DNA of 64,000 nucleotides from Faecalicatena sp. Marseille-Q4148 (lineage in GTDB: Bacteria; Bacillota; Clostridia; Lachnospirales; Lachnospiraceae). The translations under genes were made by a program, and so were the position numbers. The notes below the pieces were generated by a model. That model was given only the letters and a program-made list of their open reading frames with translations, had not been told where the DNA came from and made no database searches. Below are positions 42,762-51,671 of this stretch, piece after piece. The DNA lies in NCBI GenBank assembly GCA_018228665.1, contig CP073692.1, forward strand, positions 434,001 through 498,000, written 5' to 3'. Position 1 is the stretch's first letter, and every line of letters begins with the position of its first letter.

Positions 42762-43907
42762 ATGAAGACAATAGCAATTCTTGGTTCAACCGGTTCCATC
42801 GGAACACAGACGCTGGAGGTTGTGCGGGAGAATCAGGATATCCGGGTGGCAGCGCTTGCTGCCGGAAATAATATTGCGCTGTTGGAGCAGCAGATCAGAG
42901 AATTTGCGCCAAAGACAGTAGCAGTCTGGACAGAAGAGAAAGCAAAAGAACTTCGGGAACGGGTGAAAGACCTTCCTGTGAAGATCGTATCCGGAATGGA
43001 TGGTCTTTTGGAAATCTCTGTACTGGAAGAGACAGACATACTTGTAACAGCGATCGTGGGAATGATTGGAATCCGTCCTACCATTGCTGCAATCTGCGCG
43101 GGAAAAAATATTGCACTTGCCAATAAAGAAACACTTGTGACGGCAGGACATATCATTATGCCGCTTGCAAAGGAACATCATGTATCAATTCTTCCGGTAG
43201 ACAGCGAACACAGCGCTATTTTTCAATCATTGCAGGGAAATGAAAAGAATTCTATTAAGAAAATCCTTCTGACTGCTTCCGGTGGACCGTTTCGTGGCAG
43301 AAAGCGGGAAGAACTTGCAAACATTCAAGTGGAAGATGCCTTAAAACATCCGAATTGGGAAATGGGACGCAAGATTACCATTGATTCTTCTACAATGATT
43401 AATAAAGGTCTGGAAGTGATCGAAGCAAAATGGCTCTTTGATGTAGACTTTGATCAAATCCAGGTTGTGGTGCAGCCGCAGAGCGTGATCCATTCTATGG
43501 TAGAATATGAAGATGGAGCAGTCATTGCACAGTTAGGTACACCGGATATGAAGCTTCCGATCCAGTATGCACTGTATTATCCAAAGCGCAGAAATTTGTC
43601 CGGAGATCGGCTTGATTTCTGGAAGCTGACAGAGCTTACATTTGAACAGCCGGATCTGGAAACATTCTATGGACTGCGCCTTGCCTATGAAGCAGGAAGG
43701 GCGGGAGGAACGATGCCGACAGTATTCAATGCTGCCAACGAGCGTGCGGTCAGTCTGTTTCTTAATCGAAAGATAAAATATCTGGAGATTCCGGAAATCA
43801 TTCATTACTGCATGGATGCACATAAACGAAAAGAAGCGCCGACGGTGGAAGAAATCCTTTCGGCGGAAGCAGAGACTTATGAACAAATAGAAAGCAGGTG
43901 GAACTAG
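42762..43907 (+). CDS. dxr: 1-deoxy-D-xylulose-5-phosphate reductoisomerase
   Basis: Second enzyme of the MEP isoprenoid pathway, giving MEP from DXP with NADPH; the target of fosmidomycin. 381 residues. NADPH site AILGSTGSIGTQTLEVV at residues 5-20, ALANKETLVTAG, PVDSEHSAIFQSLQG (metal and substrate residues), TASGGPFRG, and KMTIDSSTM-like KITIDSSTMINKGLEVIEA. Located between cdsA and rseP, the standard Firmicute order. Confidence 0.97.
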   Translation: MKTIAILGSTGSIGTQTLEVVRENQDIRVAALAAGNNIALLEQQIREFAPKTVAVWTEEKAKELRERVKDLPVKIVSGMDGLLEISVLEETDILVTAIVGMIGIRPTIAAICAGKNIALANKETLVTAGHIIMPLAKEHHVSILPVDSEHSAIFQSLQGNEKNSIKKILLTASGGPFRGRKREELANIQVEDALKHPNWEMGRKITIDSSTMINKGLEVIEAKWLFDVDFDQIQVVVQPQSVIHSMVEYEDGAVIAQLGTPDMKLPIQYALYYPKRRNLSGDRLDFWKLTELTFEQPDLETFYGLRLAYEAGRAGGTMPTVFNAANERAVSLFLNRKIKYLEIPEIIHYCMDAHKRKEAPTVEEILSAEAETYEQIESRWN

Positions 43908-44942
43908 TTGGGAATTATACTGGCATTATTGCTGTTTGGCATTATCGTGATGTTTCACGAGCTGGGACATTTTCTGCTTGCCAAGAAAAACGGTATTAAT
44001 GTTTCTGAATTTGCGATCGGAATGGGACCGACACTTGTCAGTACCGAGAAAAACGGTACCGTGTATTCCTTGAAACTTCTTCCGATCGGTGGATTTTGCG
44101 CGATGGGAGAAGACGAGGAAGATACAAACGAGGAAGGAAGCTTCAATAGTAAATCTGTCTGGGCAAGAATTTCAGTAATTGCTGCCGGACCGCTGTTTAA
44201 TTTCCTTATGGCATTTGTACTCTCCGTGATTCTTGTTGCCTGGAATGGCTGTGATGTTCCGGTGGTAGCAGATGTCATTGACGGTCTTTCCGCACAGGAA
44301 CAGGGAATTCAGGCAGGAGATAAGATTGTAAGACTGAATGATAAGCGAATTCATCTCTCACGGGAAATCACACTCTTTAACCAGATGAATAAAGATAAGA
44401 CTGTTGAAGTAGAATTTGAGAGAGATGGTAAGAAGCATACGGTTATGGTTGAGCGAACATATGATGAAGAGTCCGGAGGATACCTCATGGGGATCATGCG
44501 TTCGAATCAGTATGAAAAAGCAAATGTGCTTACTTCTCTTCAATATGGTGTCTATGAAGTCAAGTATTGGATCGACTCGGTTATTGACAGTTTGAAAATG
44601 CTTGTAACCGGAGCAATCGGTCTGGATCAGCTGTCCGGTCCGGTCGGTGTTGTAGACTTTGTAGATGACTCTTATCAGGAAACGAAAGAATACGGGATAT
44701 CGGCAGTTGTGATTACTTTTATGAATATTGCAATTTTGCTGAGCGCTAACCTGGGGGTAATGAATCTCCTTCCGATTCCTGCGATGGATGGCGGAAGGCT
44801 TGTATTTTTGATTCTTGAGGCAATCCGGGGAAAACGGATTCCGCCGGAGAAAGAAGGAATGGTACATTTCGCAGGATTTGTGGCATTGATGCTTCTAATG
44901 GTCTTTGTACTCTTTAACGACTTGAAACATGTGTTTCTGTAG
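43908..44942 (+). CDS. rseP: RIP site-2 metalloprotease RseP
   Basis: Membrane-embedded zinc protease cutting transmembrane segments of anti-sigma factors and signal peptides. 344 residues: HExxH in MFHELGHFLLAKK (H17, E18, H21) in TM1, one PDZ domain (about 125-195; IDGLSAQEQGIQAGDKIVRL), and the third ligand motif NLLPIPAMDGGRL. The start codon is TTG 43908 directly after the dxr stop; GCAGGTGG lies about nine bases upstream, supporting it. Confidence 0.95.
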   Translation: MGIILALLLFGIIVMFHELGHFLLAKKNGINVSEFAIGMGPTLVSTEKNGTVYSLKLLPIGGFCAMGEDEEDTNEEGSFNSKSVWARISVIAAGPLFNFLMAFVLSVILVAWNGCDVPVVADVIDGLSAQEQGIQAGDKIVRLNDKRIHLSREITLFNQMNKDKTVEVEFERDGKKHTVMVERTYDEESGGYLMGIMRSNQYEKANVLTSLQYGVYEVKYWIDSVIDSLKMLVTGAIGLDQLSGPVGVVDFVDDSYQETKEYGISAVVITFMNIAILLSANLGVMNLLPIPAMDGGRLVFLILEAIRGKRIPPEKEGMVHFAGFVALMLLMVFVLFNDLKHVFL

Positions 44943-44954
44943 AGGAGTGAAAAA

Positions 44955-45419
44955 ATGCTGACGATTCGAAAGATGAAAATGATCGATTATCATGAAGTGG
45001 ATCGGTTGATGCAGAAGCTGCACAAACTGCACGTCGAGGCGAGACCGGATTTGTTTGCCAATAAAGAACATCCATATTCGCTTGATGAATATTTTCAGAT
45101 AGTGGCAAGCGAGGAAATCATCTCTTATATTGCACAATGGGATAATGAAATTGCCGGCCTTGCAATTACACAGATGCGTGACAAAAGTATGATGGTAGAT
45201 CAGAAAATCGCCTATATGGATGACCTGATTGTCGATGAAAAGTTTCGCGGAAGAGGGATTGCAAAAGCACTTGTGAAAGCGAGTGAAGAAGAGGCAAAAC
45301 GTCTTGGTGCAAAACGACTGGATCTGATGGTTTGGGCATTCAATGAGAATGCGGTGCAGTTCTATCGATCGCTTGGGCTGGAAGTCCAAAGATATATTCT
45401 TGAGAAAGAATTAGAGTAA
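44955..45419 (+). CDS. GNAT family N-acetyltransferase
   Basis: Acetyl-CoA-dependent acyltransferase fold, 154 residues. The central strand and pyrophosphate loop are seen in YMDDLIVDEKFRGRGIAKAL (R/QxxGxG/A motif RGRGIA), followed by LDLMVWAFNENAVQFYRSLG. The acceptor is unknown. AGAGGAGTG precedes ATG 44955. It lies 12 bases after rseP and may be the last gene of the operon. Confidence 0.9.
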   Translation: MLTIRKMKMIDYHEVDRLMQKLHKLHVEARPDLFANKEHPYSLDEYFQIVASEEIISYIAQWDNEIAGLAITQMRDKSMMVDQKIAYMDDLIVDEKFRGRGIAKALVKASEEEAKRLGAKRLDLMVWAFNENAVQFYRSLGLEVQRYILEKELE

Positions 45420-45433
45420 TTAAGTAAATAATC

Positions 45434-45455
45434 GCGGCAGCTGTTCGGCTGCCGC
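45434..45455. terminator. GC-rich hairpin between GNAT and Crp genes
   Basis: GCGGCAG pairs with CTGCCGC around CTGTTCGG. No T-run follows on either side, so it is a weak terminator or RNA-stabilising stem. Confidence 0.45.
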
Positions 45456-45494
45456 AGCAATCAAATCATAAGTTAGAGAAGAAATAGATTTCTT

Positions 45495-46199
45495 TTATTT
45501 GCCAAACATTTTAATCTCTTTGAGATACGTCTGAGCTGCTTCGATCTGTTTGACGGTCATTGTAATTTTTCCTTTTGTAATGCTTATGAGCTGTTCGGCT
45601 TTTAATTTTGCGATGGTCCGGTTGAGTGTCTTTACGGAAACACCGATTTCTTCGAATAATTCCTGCCGTGTAAAAGGAACGGTAATCTGTCCTTTTCGTT
45701 CAATCTGATGCTGATATGCATATTGGATAAGAAAATCCAGCAAAAGATATTGAGGAGGATAGAAAAGTTTGGCGCCACGGTTATAGGAAGAACGATAGAG
45801 CTTGAATGCAATTTTGGAAGCAACAAGCCGCAGAAAATGAATATCTGTTTTGATCCAGTTTTCAAAGTCTTGCCGGCTCATATAGAGAATAATATTTTCG
45901 GTTGTTGTTTCAATTGTAACGGAGGTTCTGGGCTGATTGGCGAGAATTGTTACTTCTCCAATAAAATCGATGGGTTCATTTCTCTCAATCATAAATACGT
46001 TTCCATTTTCAAACTCATTGATCACCCGATGCTCTCCTGATGCGACAATGCCAAAATAGTCGAGCGCCGCATCTTTCTGATGAATAATGAAACCGGGAGG
46101 GTGGACTTTGACAACACAGCGCTTTCGAATATCTTCGGGCATAGTGCAAATATACTCCTGCAGCGCCGGTACTTTTTCTAATACTTCTTCGATGGTCAT
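45495..46199 (-). CDS. Crp/Fnr family transcriptional regulator
   Basis: 234 residues: N-terminal cyclic-nucleotide-binding-like beta-roll (about 20-130; FIGEVTILANQPRTSVTIET) and C-terminal Crp-type HTH (about 160-225; VPFTRQELFEEIGVSVKTLN, RTIAKLKAEQLISI). There is no N-terminal cysteine cluster for an iron-sulfur site, so it is not a classical oxygen-sensing Fnr, and the cAMP pocket is not well conserved. It is divergent from the DUF3100 operon over 185 bp, which it probably controls. ATG 46199 is preceded on the minus strand by AGGAGAA. Confidence 0.9.
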   Translation of the reverse strand: MTIEEVLEKVPALQEYICTMPEDIRKRCVVKVHPPGFIIHQKDAALDYFGIVASGEHRVINEFENGNVFMIERNEPIDFIGEVTILANQPRTSVTIETTTENIILYMSRQDFENWIKTDIHFLRLVASKIAFKLYRSSYNRGAKLFYPPQYLLLDFLIQYAYQHQIERKGQITVPFTRQELFEEIGVSVKTLNRTIAKLKAEQLISITKGKITMTVKQIEAAQTYLKEIKMFGK

Positions 46200-46323
46200 A
46201 TAATTCTCCTATATATAAGAAAAACTAATGAATAATAATAAGATTCACAAATATTATACAGAATTTTTTTGGAAAAATCTATATATTTATTAAAATAAGT
46301 GATAAAAGTGCTCATTTGTCCTT

Positions 46324-46351
46324 TTGTAAAACAGAGATTGTTCTGTACAAT
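46324..46351 (+). promoter_or_regulatory. Promoter of the DUF3100 operon with inverted repeat in the spacer
   Basis: TTGTAA (46324-46329) and TACAAT (46346-46351), 16-bp spacer. ACAGA-GATTGT-TCTGT at 46331-46346 fills the spacer exactly. A second imperfect repeat, AAGTGA-N9-TCATTT, lies at 46297-46317. Either could be the Crp-type site. Confidence 0.55.
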
Positions 46352-46384
46352 GCAGGAAGAACGATAACAACAAGGAGAAAAAAG

Positions 46385-47221
46385 ATGGGTGAGAATAGTT
46401 ATAATTCAGTGAGAGAACGTTTGAAAGCAGAATATAAGATTGTTCTGTTGGCATTTTTGTTTATTTTGATTGCAGATACGATAGGACAGATTAAGATTCC
46501 TTTTGGACCGGGAACGTTTATCCTGTTTCCGATTTTTTACGCAATTATTCTTGGCGTATTAAGCGGACCGCAAGTACTGAAACTTGTAAACCGAAAAGAG
46601 GTAAAGGCAGCTTCAAAATTAGTAATTGTGGCAATTTGTCCGTTCATCGCTAAGCTTGGGATCAATGCGGGAGCAAGTATTGAGACAGTGATTTCAGCAG
46701 GGCCGGCATTGTTTCTACAGGAAATCGGCAATCTGGGTACGCTTTTTCTGGCGATGCCGTTGGCGCTTTTGCTCGGTCTGAAACGGGAAGCGATTGGAGC
46801 AACACATTCGATTAATCGTGAAACGAATCTGGCTCTGATTACAGATATGTACGGTCCGGATTCTCCGGAAGCCCGGGGAAGTCTTTCTATTTATGTAGTA
46901 GGAGGAATGGTTGGTACGATTTATTTTGGATTTATGGCAGCAGTTGTAGCGGCATTTAACATTTTTCATCCGTATGCGTTGGGAATGGCGTCCGGTGTTG
47001 GTGCAGGAATTATGATGGCAAGCGCGACAGCCAGCCTGACAGAGATTTATCCGGAGATGGCGGAACAGATTTCTGCGCTTGCAAGTACCAGCGAGACGTT
47101 GTCCGGCATTGATGGGATTTATGTGGCAATGTTTATTGCAATTCCGCTTTGTAACTGGCTGTATAAACATTTAGAACCAAAGATTGCGAAGCTTCGCCAT
47201 GAAAAACGGGAGGAAAAGTAG
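46385..47221 (+). CDS. DUF3100 integral membrane protein
   Basis: Membrane protein of unknown function, 278 residues, about eight hydrophobic segments. Recognisable DUF3100 features are IKIPFGPGTFILFPIFYAII, KLGINAGASIE and GMASGVGAGIMMASATASL. ATG 46385 has CAAGGAG eight bases upstream; an earlier in-frame ATG (46316) precedes the promoter -10 and is rejected. It is followed after one base by a smaller membrane protein. Together they look like a two-component transporter or exporter, which is inference from size and context. Confidence 0.88.
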   Translation: MGENSYNSVRERLKAEYKIVLLAFLFILIADTIGQIKIPFGPGTFILFPIFYAIILGVLSGPQVLKLVNRKEVKAASKLVIVAICPFIAKLGINAGASIETVISAGPALFLQEIGNLGTLFLAMPLALLLGLKREAIGATHSINRETNLALITDMYGPDSPEARGSLSIYVVGGMVGTIYFGFMAAVVAAFNIFHPYALGMASGVGAGIMMASATASLTEIYPEMAEQISALASTSETLSGIDGIYVAMFIAIPLCNWLYKHLEPKIAKLRHEKREEK

Positions 47222-47222
47222 T

Positions 47223-47669
47223 ATGAGATATGTAGAATGGTTTGTATTATTTGTTATTGCCGGACTTGGCATTGGTCTTGCCAACCTGGTAGGATTTGAA
47301 GTGGGATTTTTCGAATCTCTTCCGGGGATTGCGGTACTTTTGACCATTTCGATGTTGGCGGTTGTATGTACGAAGGTAATTCCGCTGAAACTTCCGGTAG
47401 TTGCATATTGTTCTTTGATTGGTCTTTTGTTGGCATGTCCGCTGTCGCCAATCAGAGAGTTTGTGATTGCGGCAGCCGGAAAGATTAATTTTACAGCGCC
47501 GCTTACGATGGTTGGGGCGTTTGCAGGAATTTCAATTGGAGATCAGATTAAGACATTTGCCAGACAGGGGTGGAAGATGATTATCATCGGTGTGTTTGTT
47601 ATGACAGGAACCTTTTTGGGCTCGGCGCTGATTGCGCAGTTCGTTCTGTCTGCAACACATGCGATTTAG
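47223..47669 (+). CDS. Small membrane protein paired with DUF3100
   Basis: 148 residues, four or five hydrophobic helices (for example FVLFVIAGLGIGLANLVGF), with no named family that I recognise. ATG 47223 follows GGGAGGAAAAGTAGT, eight bases after the AGGA core. It starts one base after the DUF3100 stop, implying stoichiometric production of both proteins. Its residues LKLPVVAYCSLIGLLLACPL resemble transporter subunits of the same kind, so a two-gene permease is likely. Confidence 0.8.
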   Translation: MRYVEWFVLFVIAGLGIGLANLVGFEVGFFESLPGIAVLLTISMLAVVCTKVIPLKLPVVAYCSLIGLLLACPLSPIREFVIAAAGKINFTAPLTMVGAFAGISIGDQIKTFARQGWKMIIIGVFVMTGTFLGSALIAQFVLSATHAI

Positions 47670-47694
47670 TTTGGCGAAGGAGAGGAACATAAAT

Positions 47695-49026
47695 ATGCGT
47701 ATATTGGATACAACCATTTTAAATGAACAGTATGAGATCATACGCCATAAAGACATTTTAATCGCGGATGGACGGATTCAGAAAATTCTTGATACAAAAT
47801 CCAGTACAGATTGCTTCAGAGTGAGGGAGAAGACAGAAGAAGTGATTGATGGAAGACATCTGCTTTTTCTTCCGGGGCTGATTGACAGTCATATGCACAC
47901 CGGACAGCAGTTGTTAAGAGGAAGGGTGCTGGATGAGCTGCCAATGATCTGGACACGGATTATGCTGCCTTTTGAGAGCAGGCTGACAAAGGAGAAGATG
48001 CGTTTGAGCGCAGAACTGGCTTCACTTGAGATGATGAAATCCGGAACTTCGGGGTTTGTGGAGGCAGGAAGTTATTTTATGGAAGAAGCAGCGGCAGTGT
48101 ATGCTGATTCCGGACTACGCGGCGTATTGTCCTGTTCCACAATGGATCAGCCCGGACTCCCGGAGACAATCGCGGATACAGCACAGTCTGCAGTGGAACG
48201 GACAGATCGATTGTATGAATTTGTTCAGGAGCAGATGAAAGAGAATCAGGAGAAAACTTTGAAAGTGTATTATTCCCTTCGATCGCTGATGTCATGTTCA
48301 TCAGAATTGGTTTGTCTTGTAAAGGAACATGCTTCTGAGCGAAATGCCTGGATACAGGCGCATATGAATGAATATGCCGGAGAAGTTAATGCAATTGTAA
48401 CCCGGGAACATCTGCGGCCGTATGAGTATCTTGCAAAGCTTGGCGTCTTAAGCGATCATTTTCTGGGAGCACACAGCCTCCTTGTATCAGAAAAAGAAAT
48501 GGATTTACTTAAGGAATACGAGGTAAAAGTATGTCATTGTCCCTTTAGCAATTGCGGCAAAGCAGCGCCGAATACTCCGGGCTTATTTGCCCGCGGCATC
48601 TCTATAGGTCTTGGAACAGACGGAACGGCTCATGGTGGCATGAGTCTCTGGAATGAAATGAAAATTTTTCGTTCAGTTATGAATCTGCTCCACGGAGTAC
48701 CGATGGCAGAACCGGCTATTATGCCGGCTAAAAAGATTTTGCAAATGGTATTGGAAGGCGGTGCGGCAGCATTGGGAGAGGAAAACAGCTGTGGATGTCT
48801 GAAAGAAGGGTACCGGGCAGATCTTATCGGAATCAATCTCGACCAGCCGCACATTTTCCCGAGTGGAAATCTGCTTAATACACTGGTTGAAAGTGTGAAT
48901 GCAAATGATGTAACACATATGATTGTAAATGGAAAACTCGTCATGAAGAATCGGGAAGTCTTAACGCTGGACGAGGAGCGCATTTTATATGAGGCAAAAG
49001 AGTATCTGGAAAAGGAGGAATGGTAG
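47695..49026 (+). CDS. Amidohydrolase superfamily protein (SsnA/deaminase-like)
   Basis: Cytoplasmic metal-dependent hydrolase of the TRZ/ATZ/SsnA group, 443 residues. Metal ligands: HxH (H66, H68) in GLIDSHMHTGQQLLRG, a His in IQAHMNEYAGE, a His in LGAHSLLVSEKEM and the Asp in GLGTDGTAHGGMS. Group members deaminate or dechlorinate heterocycles (guanine, triazines, 5'-methylthioadenosine). ATG 47695 is chosen because GAGAGG lies eight bases upstream; the frame opens earlier inside the previous gene. Co-transcription with two membrane proteins and a TauE-type exporter suggests uptake or export linked to breakdown of an N-heterocycle or amide. Confidence 0.88.
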   Translation: MRILDTTILNEQYEIIRHKDILIADGRIQKILDTKSSTDCFRVREKTEEVIDGRHLLFLPGLIDSHMHTGQQLLRGRVLDELPMIWTRIMLPFESRLTKEKMRLSAELASLEMMKSGTSGFVEAGSYFMEEAAAVYADSGLRGVLSCSTMDQPGLPETIADTAQSAVERTDRLYEFVQEQMKENQEKTLKVYYSLRSLMSCSSELVCLVKEHASERNAWIQAHMNEYAGEVNAIVTREHLRPYEYLAKLGVLSDHFLGAHSLLVSEKEMDLLKEYEVKVCHCPFSNCGKAAPNTPGLFARGISIGLGTDGTAHGGMSLWNEMKIFRSVMNLLHGVPMAEPAIMPAKKILQMVLEGGAAALGEENSCGCLKEGYRADLIGINLDQPHIFPSGNLLNTLVESVNANDVTHMIVNGKLVMKNREVLTLDEERILYEAKEYLEKEEW

Positions 49027-49767
49027 ATGCAGTATCTTATTATCGGAGCCGCAAACTTTGTTGTCGGAGGTCTGATTGGAATGACAGGGATCGCAGGATT
49101 TCTTCTTCCGATTTTGTATGCCGGCTATATGAACCTGGCAGTATCAGAATCACTGGCGCTTAGTTTCTTTGCATTTCTGATCTCAGGAATCATTGGAGCG
49201 TGGAATTATAAAAAAGCCGGGGCGCTTGATCTGTCATTTGCCATACCGCTTAGCGCAGGGAGCTTTTTAGGAGCGGTGCTTGGTGTTTATTTGAATTCCA
49301 TGATTCCGGAACAGACTGTGAAGATGATCTTATACTTAGTTGTATTATTATCAGGTATTTCCATTTTTGTGCGAAGAGAGAAAGAAAGAGCTGCTGACAG
49401 TGAAAAAGAAATCGGAACGGCGGTCGTAGGAATTCTTGGATTTGTAACAGGAGCAATCTGTTCCATGTCCGGAGCGGGCGGACCGATCCTTGTGATGCCG
49501 CTTCTCGTAGCCGGAGGAATGGCAGTTCGGACGGCAGTCGGAGTGTCACTGTTTGACTCGATATTCATTGCAATTCCGGCAGGAATGGGATATTTTATGC
49601 AGTCTGACATGGCAAAACTTGTATTCCCTCTTGTGATTGCGGGAATTGCTCATGCAGCCGGAGTTTACTGTGGAAGCCTGCAGGCAAAACGAATTCCGCA
49701 GCAATTTTTAAAAAAGGCAATTGCCGTATTCTCTATTGGGATTGCTATATGGAAACTGGCAGGATAG
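49027..49767 (+). CDS. TauE/SafE family permease
   Basis: Membrane exporter of the sulfite/sulfonate exporter family, 246 residues in two repeated four-helix halves. The first half has FVVGGLIGMTGIAGFLLPIL, the second GAICSMSGAGGPILVMPLL, the duplicated GxxGxGGG-like pore motif. It starts at the base after the amidohydrolase stop, with AAAGGAGGAATGGTAG upstream. Known relatives export sulfite, sulfoacetate or similar anions; the actual ligand is unknown. Last gene of the DUF3100 operon. Confidence 0.9.
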   Translation: MQYLIIGAANFVVGGLIGMTGIAGFLLPILYAGYMNLAVSESLALSFFAFLISGIIGAWNYKKAGALDLSFAIPLSAGSFLGAVLGVYLNSMIPEQTVKMILYLVVLLSGISIFVRREKERAADSEKEIGTAVVGILGFVTGAICSMSGAGGPILVMPLLVAGGMAVRTAVGVSLFDSIFIAIPAGMGYFMQSDMAKLVFPLVIAGIAHAAGVYCGSLQAKRIPQQFLKKAIAVFSIGIAIWKLAG

Positions 49768-49797
49768 AGGGCAGGATCGTCTGTCCTCTTTTTTTTC
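49766..49797 (+). terminator. Terminator of the DUF3100 operon
   Basis: AGAGGGCAG pairs with CTGTCCTCT (one wobble) around GATCGT, followed by T8. It overlaps the last base of the stop codon of the permease gene. Confidence 0.9.
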
Positions 49798-49879
49798 AAT
49801 GGGAAATTTTCAGGAAATTCTGTTCCGGGATTGACAAGTATAGTATAATGGTTACAAAAATCTGAAGTGAGGAATCCAT

Positions 49880-50545
49880 ATGAAAAAGATACTGATTATT
49901 GAAGATGACGAAAGTCTTCAGAAGGAACTTTATACATTGCTTGTAAACAGTGGTTATGAGGCGGAAATTGTTACTGTGTTTGAAAAAGTAGTATCGCAGA
50001 TAATTAATACGGATGCAGATCTTGTTCTTCTGGATATTAAGATTCCCGGAATGACAGGAGATTTTATCCTGCGGGAAGTGCGTAAGACATCACAGATTCC
50101 GGTTATTATGGTAACGAGCAAGAATTCAGATATGGATGAAGTATTATGCATGAGTTATGGGGCAGATGACTATATTACAAAGCCTTATCATCCGGCATTG
50201 CTTCTTCTGCATATCGAAGCAGTACTGAAGCGGGCAGGGGAAACGAGCGGACAGATGCAGGCATACCGCGGACTTCAGATCTGTCCGGCAAAAAGCTGCC
50301 TTGTGCAAGGGGAGGAAGAGATTCTGCTGTCTAAGAATGAATTCGGGATTTTCAGCTATCTTTTAGAGCATGTGGGAGAGATTGTAACTCGGGAGGAGAT
50401 TATGAGTTATCTTTGGGATAACGAGAAATTTGTAGATGATAATACATTGACCGTTAATATTACGCGTCTTCGCAGAAAGCTGGAAGAGGCGGGGCTGCAT
50501 GATGTAATTGAAACAAGAAGAGGACAGGGGTACATTTTATTATGA
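49880..50545 (+). CDS. Response regulator, OmpR/BceR type
   Basis: 221 residues: receiver domain (1-118, phospho-acceptor D52 in LVLLDIKIPGM, acidic pair EDD, Lys in YITKPYHP) and OmpR winged HTH (about 130-220, NITRLRRKLEEAG, IETRRGQGYIL). GAAGTGAGGAAT precedes ATG 49880. It overlaps the kinase gene by four bases. With the following kinase and ABC transporter it forms a BceRSAB-type peptide-antibiotic response module. A TATAAT at 49844-49849 is upstream, without a good -35. Confidence 0.93.
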   Translation: MKKILIIEDDESLQKELYTLLVNSGYEAEIVTVFEKVVSQIINTDADLVLLDIKIPGMTGDFILREVRKTSQIPVIMVTSKNSDMDEVLCMSYGADDYITKPYHPALLLLHIEAVLKRAGETSGQMQAYRGLQICPAKSCLVQGEEEILLSKNEFGIFSYLLEHVGEIVTREEIMSYLWDNEKFVDDNTLTVNITRLRRKLEEAGLHDVIETRRGQGYILL

Positions 50546-51582
50546 CATGGAATCGATATTGCCGTGGGAAATTTGTTCCTGCATTGATTTTTATTACAGC
50601 AGATATTCTGGCTGCCTATTTGCTTTTTGGACTGCGTATCAACCGACAAGTCAGTATCTTACTTCTCGGAGTAATGATTGGGAGTCAGGTACTGGCAGTT
50701 TGTTTTGACTATTGGAAAAAGAAGCGGTTTTATGACAGTGTTTTTCAAAAACTTGCAAAGCTTGATCAGAAATATCTTCTGCCGGAGCTTCTGGAACATC
50801 CGGATTTTGGAGAAGGAGAGGTGCTGACAGAGGTTTTGTATGAGACTGACCGGGCAATGCATGAGTATTTGCGTCAGTACCGGGATGAGATGAAGGAATT
50901 ACAAGACTACATGGAACTTTGGGTTCATGAAATCAAATTACCAATCGCAAGCCTTGTTCTCATGCTGCATAATGACAGCCTGTTGTCAGGAGAGAAAGTA
51001 AAGGCACAGGTAAAGAGAATTGAATGTGCGGTAGAGCAAATCCTGTATTATACACGGGGGCAGAATACGGAGAAAGATTATCTGATTAAGACGTATTCAC
51101 TGGAACAGATTATTGGAAGAGTCCTGCAGTCAGAAAAGGAAGCGATTCTGGGACAGCAGATTCATCTAAAGCTGGAAGGGTTAAAATGTCGAGTACAGAC
51201 GGACAGCAAGTGGATGGAGTTTATTGTGCGGCAAATTTTGCATAATAGTCTAAAGTACTTAAAAGGAGAAGAGGATGAGATCCGTATCACTGGGCGGGAA
51301 GAAAAGGACTGCACAATACTTTCTCTATGGGATAATGGAATTGGAATAGAGGAAAGTGAACTTTCTCGTGTGTTTGAGAAATCTTTTACCGGAGAAAATG
51401 GAAGACGCGTTCAGTCTTCTACAGGAATGGGATTGTACTTATGCAAAAAACTCTGTGGAAAGCTGGGACATGATATTTTGATCCATTCTGTGAAGAACAG
51501 TTATACGGAAGTTGAAATACGATTTTGGAAACATGAGTTCTACCAGGTGTTGGAAGATGACAGAAAGCTTACAAAACTGTAA
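50542..51582 (+). CDS. Intramembrane-sensing histidine kinase, BceS type
   Basis: 346 residues. Two short N-terminal TM helices (about 11-30 and 37-55) with almost no extracellular loop, as in BceS-like kinases that sense through the partner ABC transporter. Phospho-acceptor H129 in ELWVHEIKLPIASL, N-box VRQILHNSLKY, and G1/G2 boxes LWDNGIGIEESELS and STGMGLYLCKKLC. Overlaps the response regulator by four bases. Signal is likely an antimicrobial peptide bound by the BceAB transporter. Confidence 0.92.
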   Translation: MTWNRYCRGKFVPALIFITADILAAYLLFGLRINRQVSILLLGVMIGSQVLAVCFDYWKKKRFYDSVFQKLAKLDQKYLLPELLEHPDFGEGEVLTEVLYETDRAMHEYLRQYRDEMKELQDYMELWVHEIKLPIASLVLMLHNDSLLSGEKVKAQVKRIECAVEQILYYTRGQNTEKDYLIKTYSLEQIIGRVLQSEKEAILGQQIHLKLEGLKCRVQTDSKWMEFIVRQILHNSLKYLKGEEDEIRITGREEKDCTILSLWDNGIGIEESELSRVFEKSFTGENGRRVQSSTGMGLYLCKKLCGKLGHDILIHSVKNSYTEVEIRFWKHEFYQVLEDDRKLTKL

Positions 51583-51671
51583 GGTTCTGTTATAGAAATC
51601 GATGGATGGAATCCACCTGTTTCGCTATACTCACAAGTGTAAGAAAAGAACAGGAAAGGAGACGAATACAC

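Noticed and set aside
49831..49849. TTGACA and TATAAT upstream of the BceR-type gene as a promoter
   Set aside because: Only 7 bp separate the two hexamers, so they cannot form one promoter; the -10 alone is noted.
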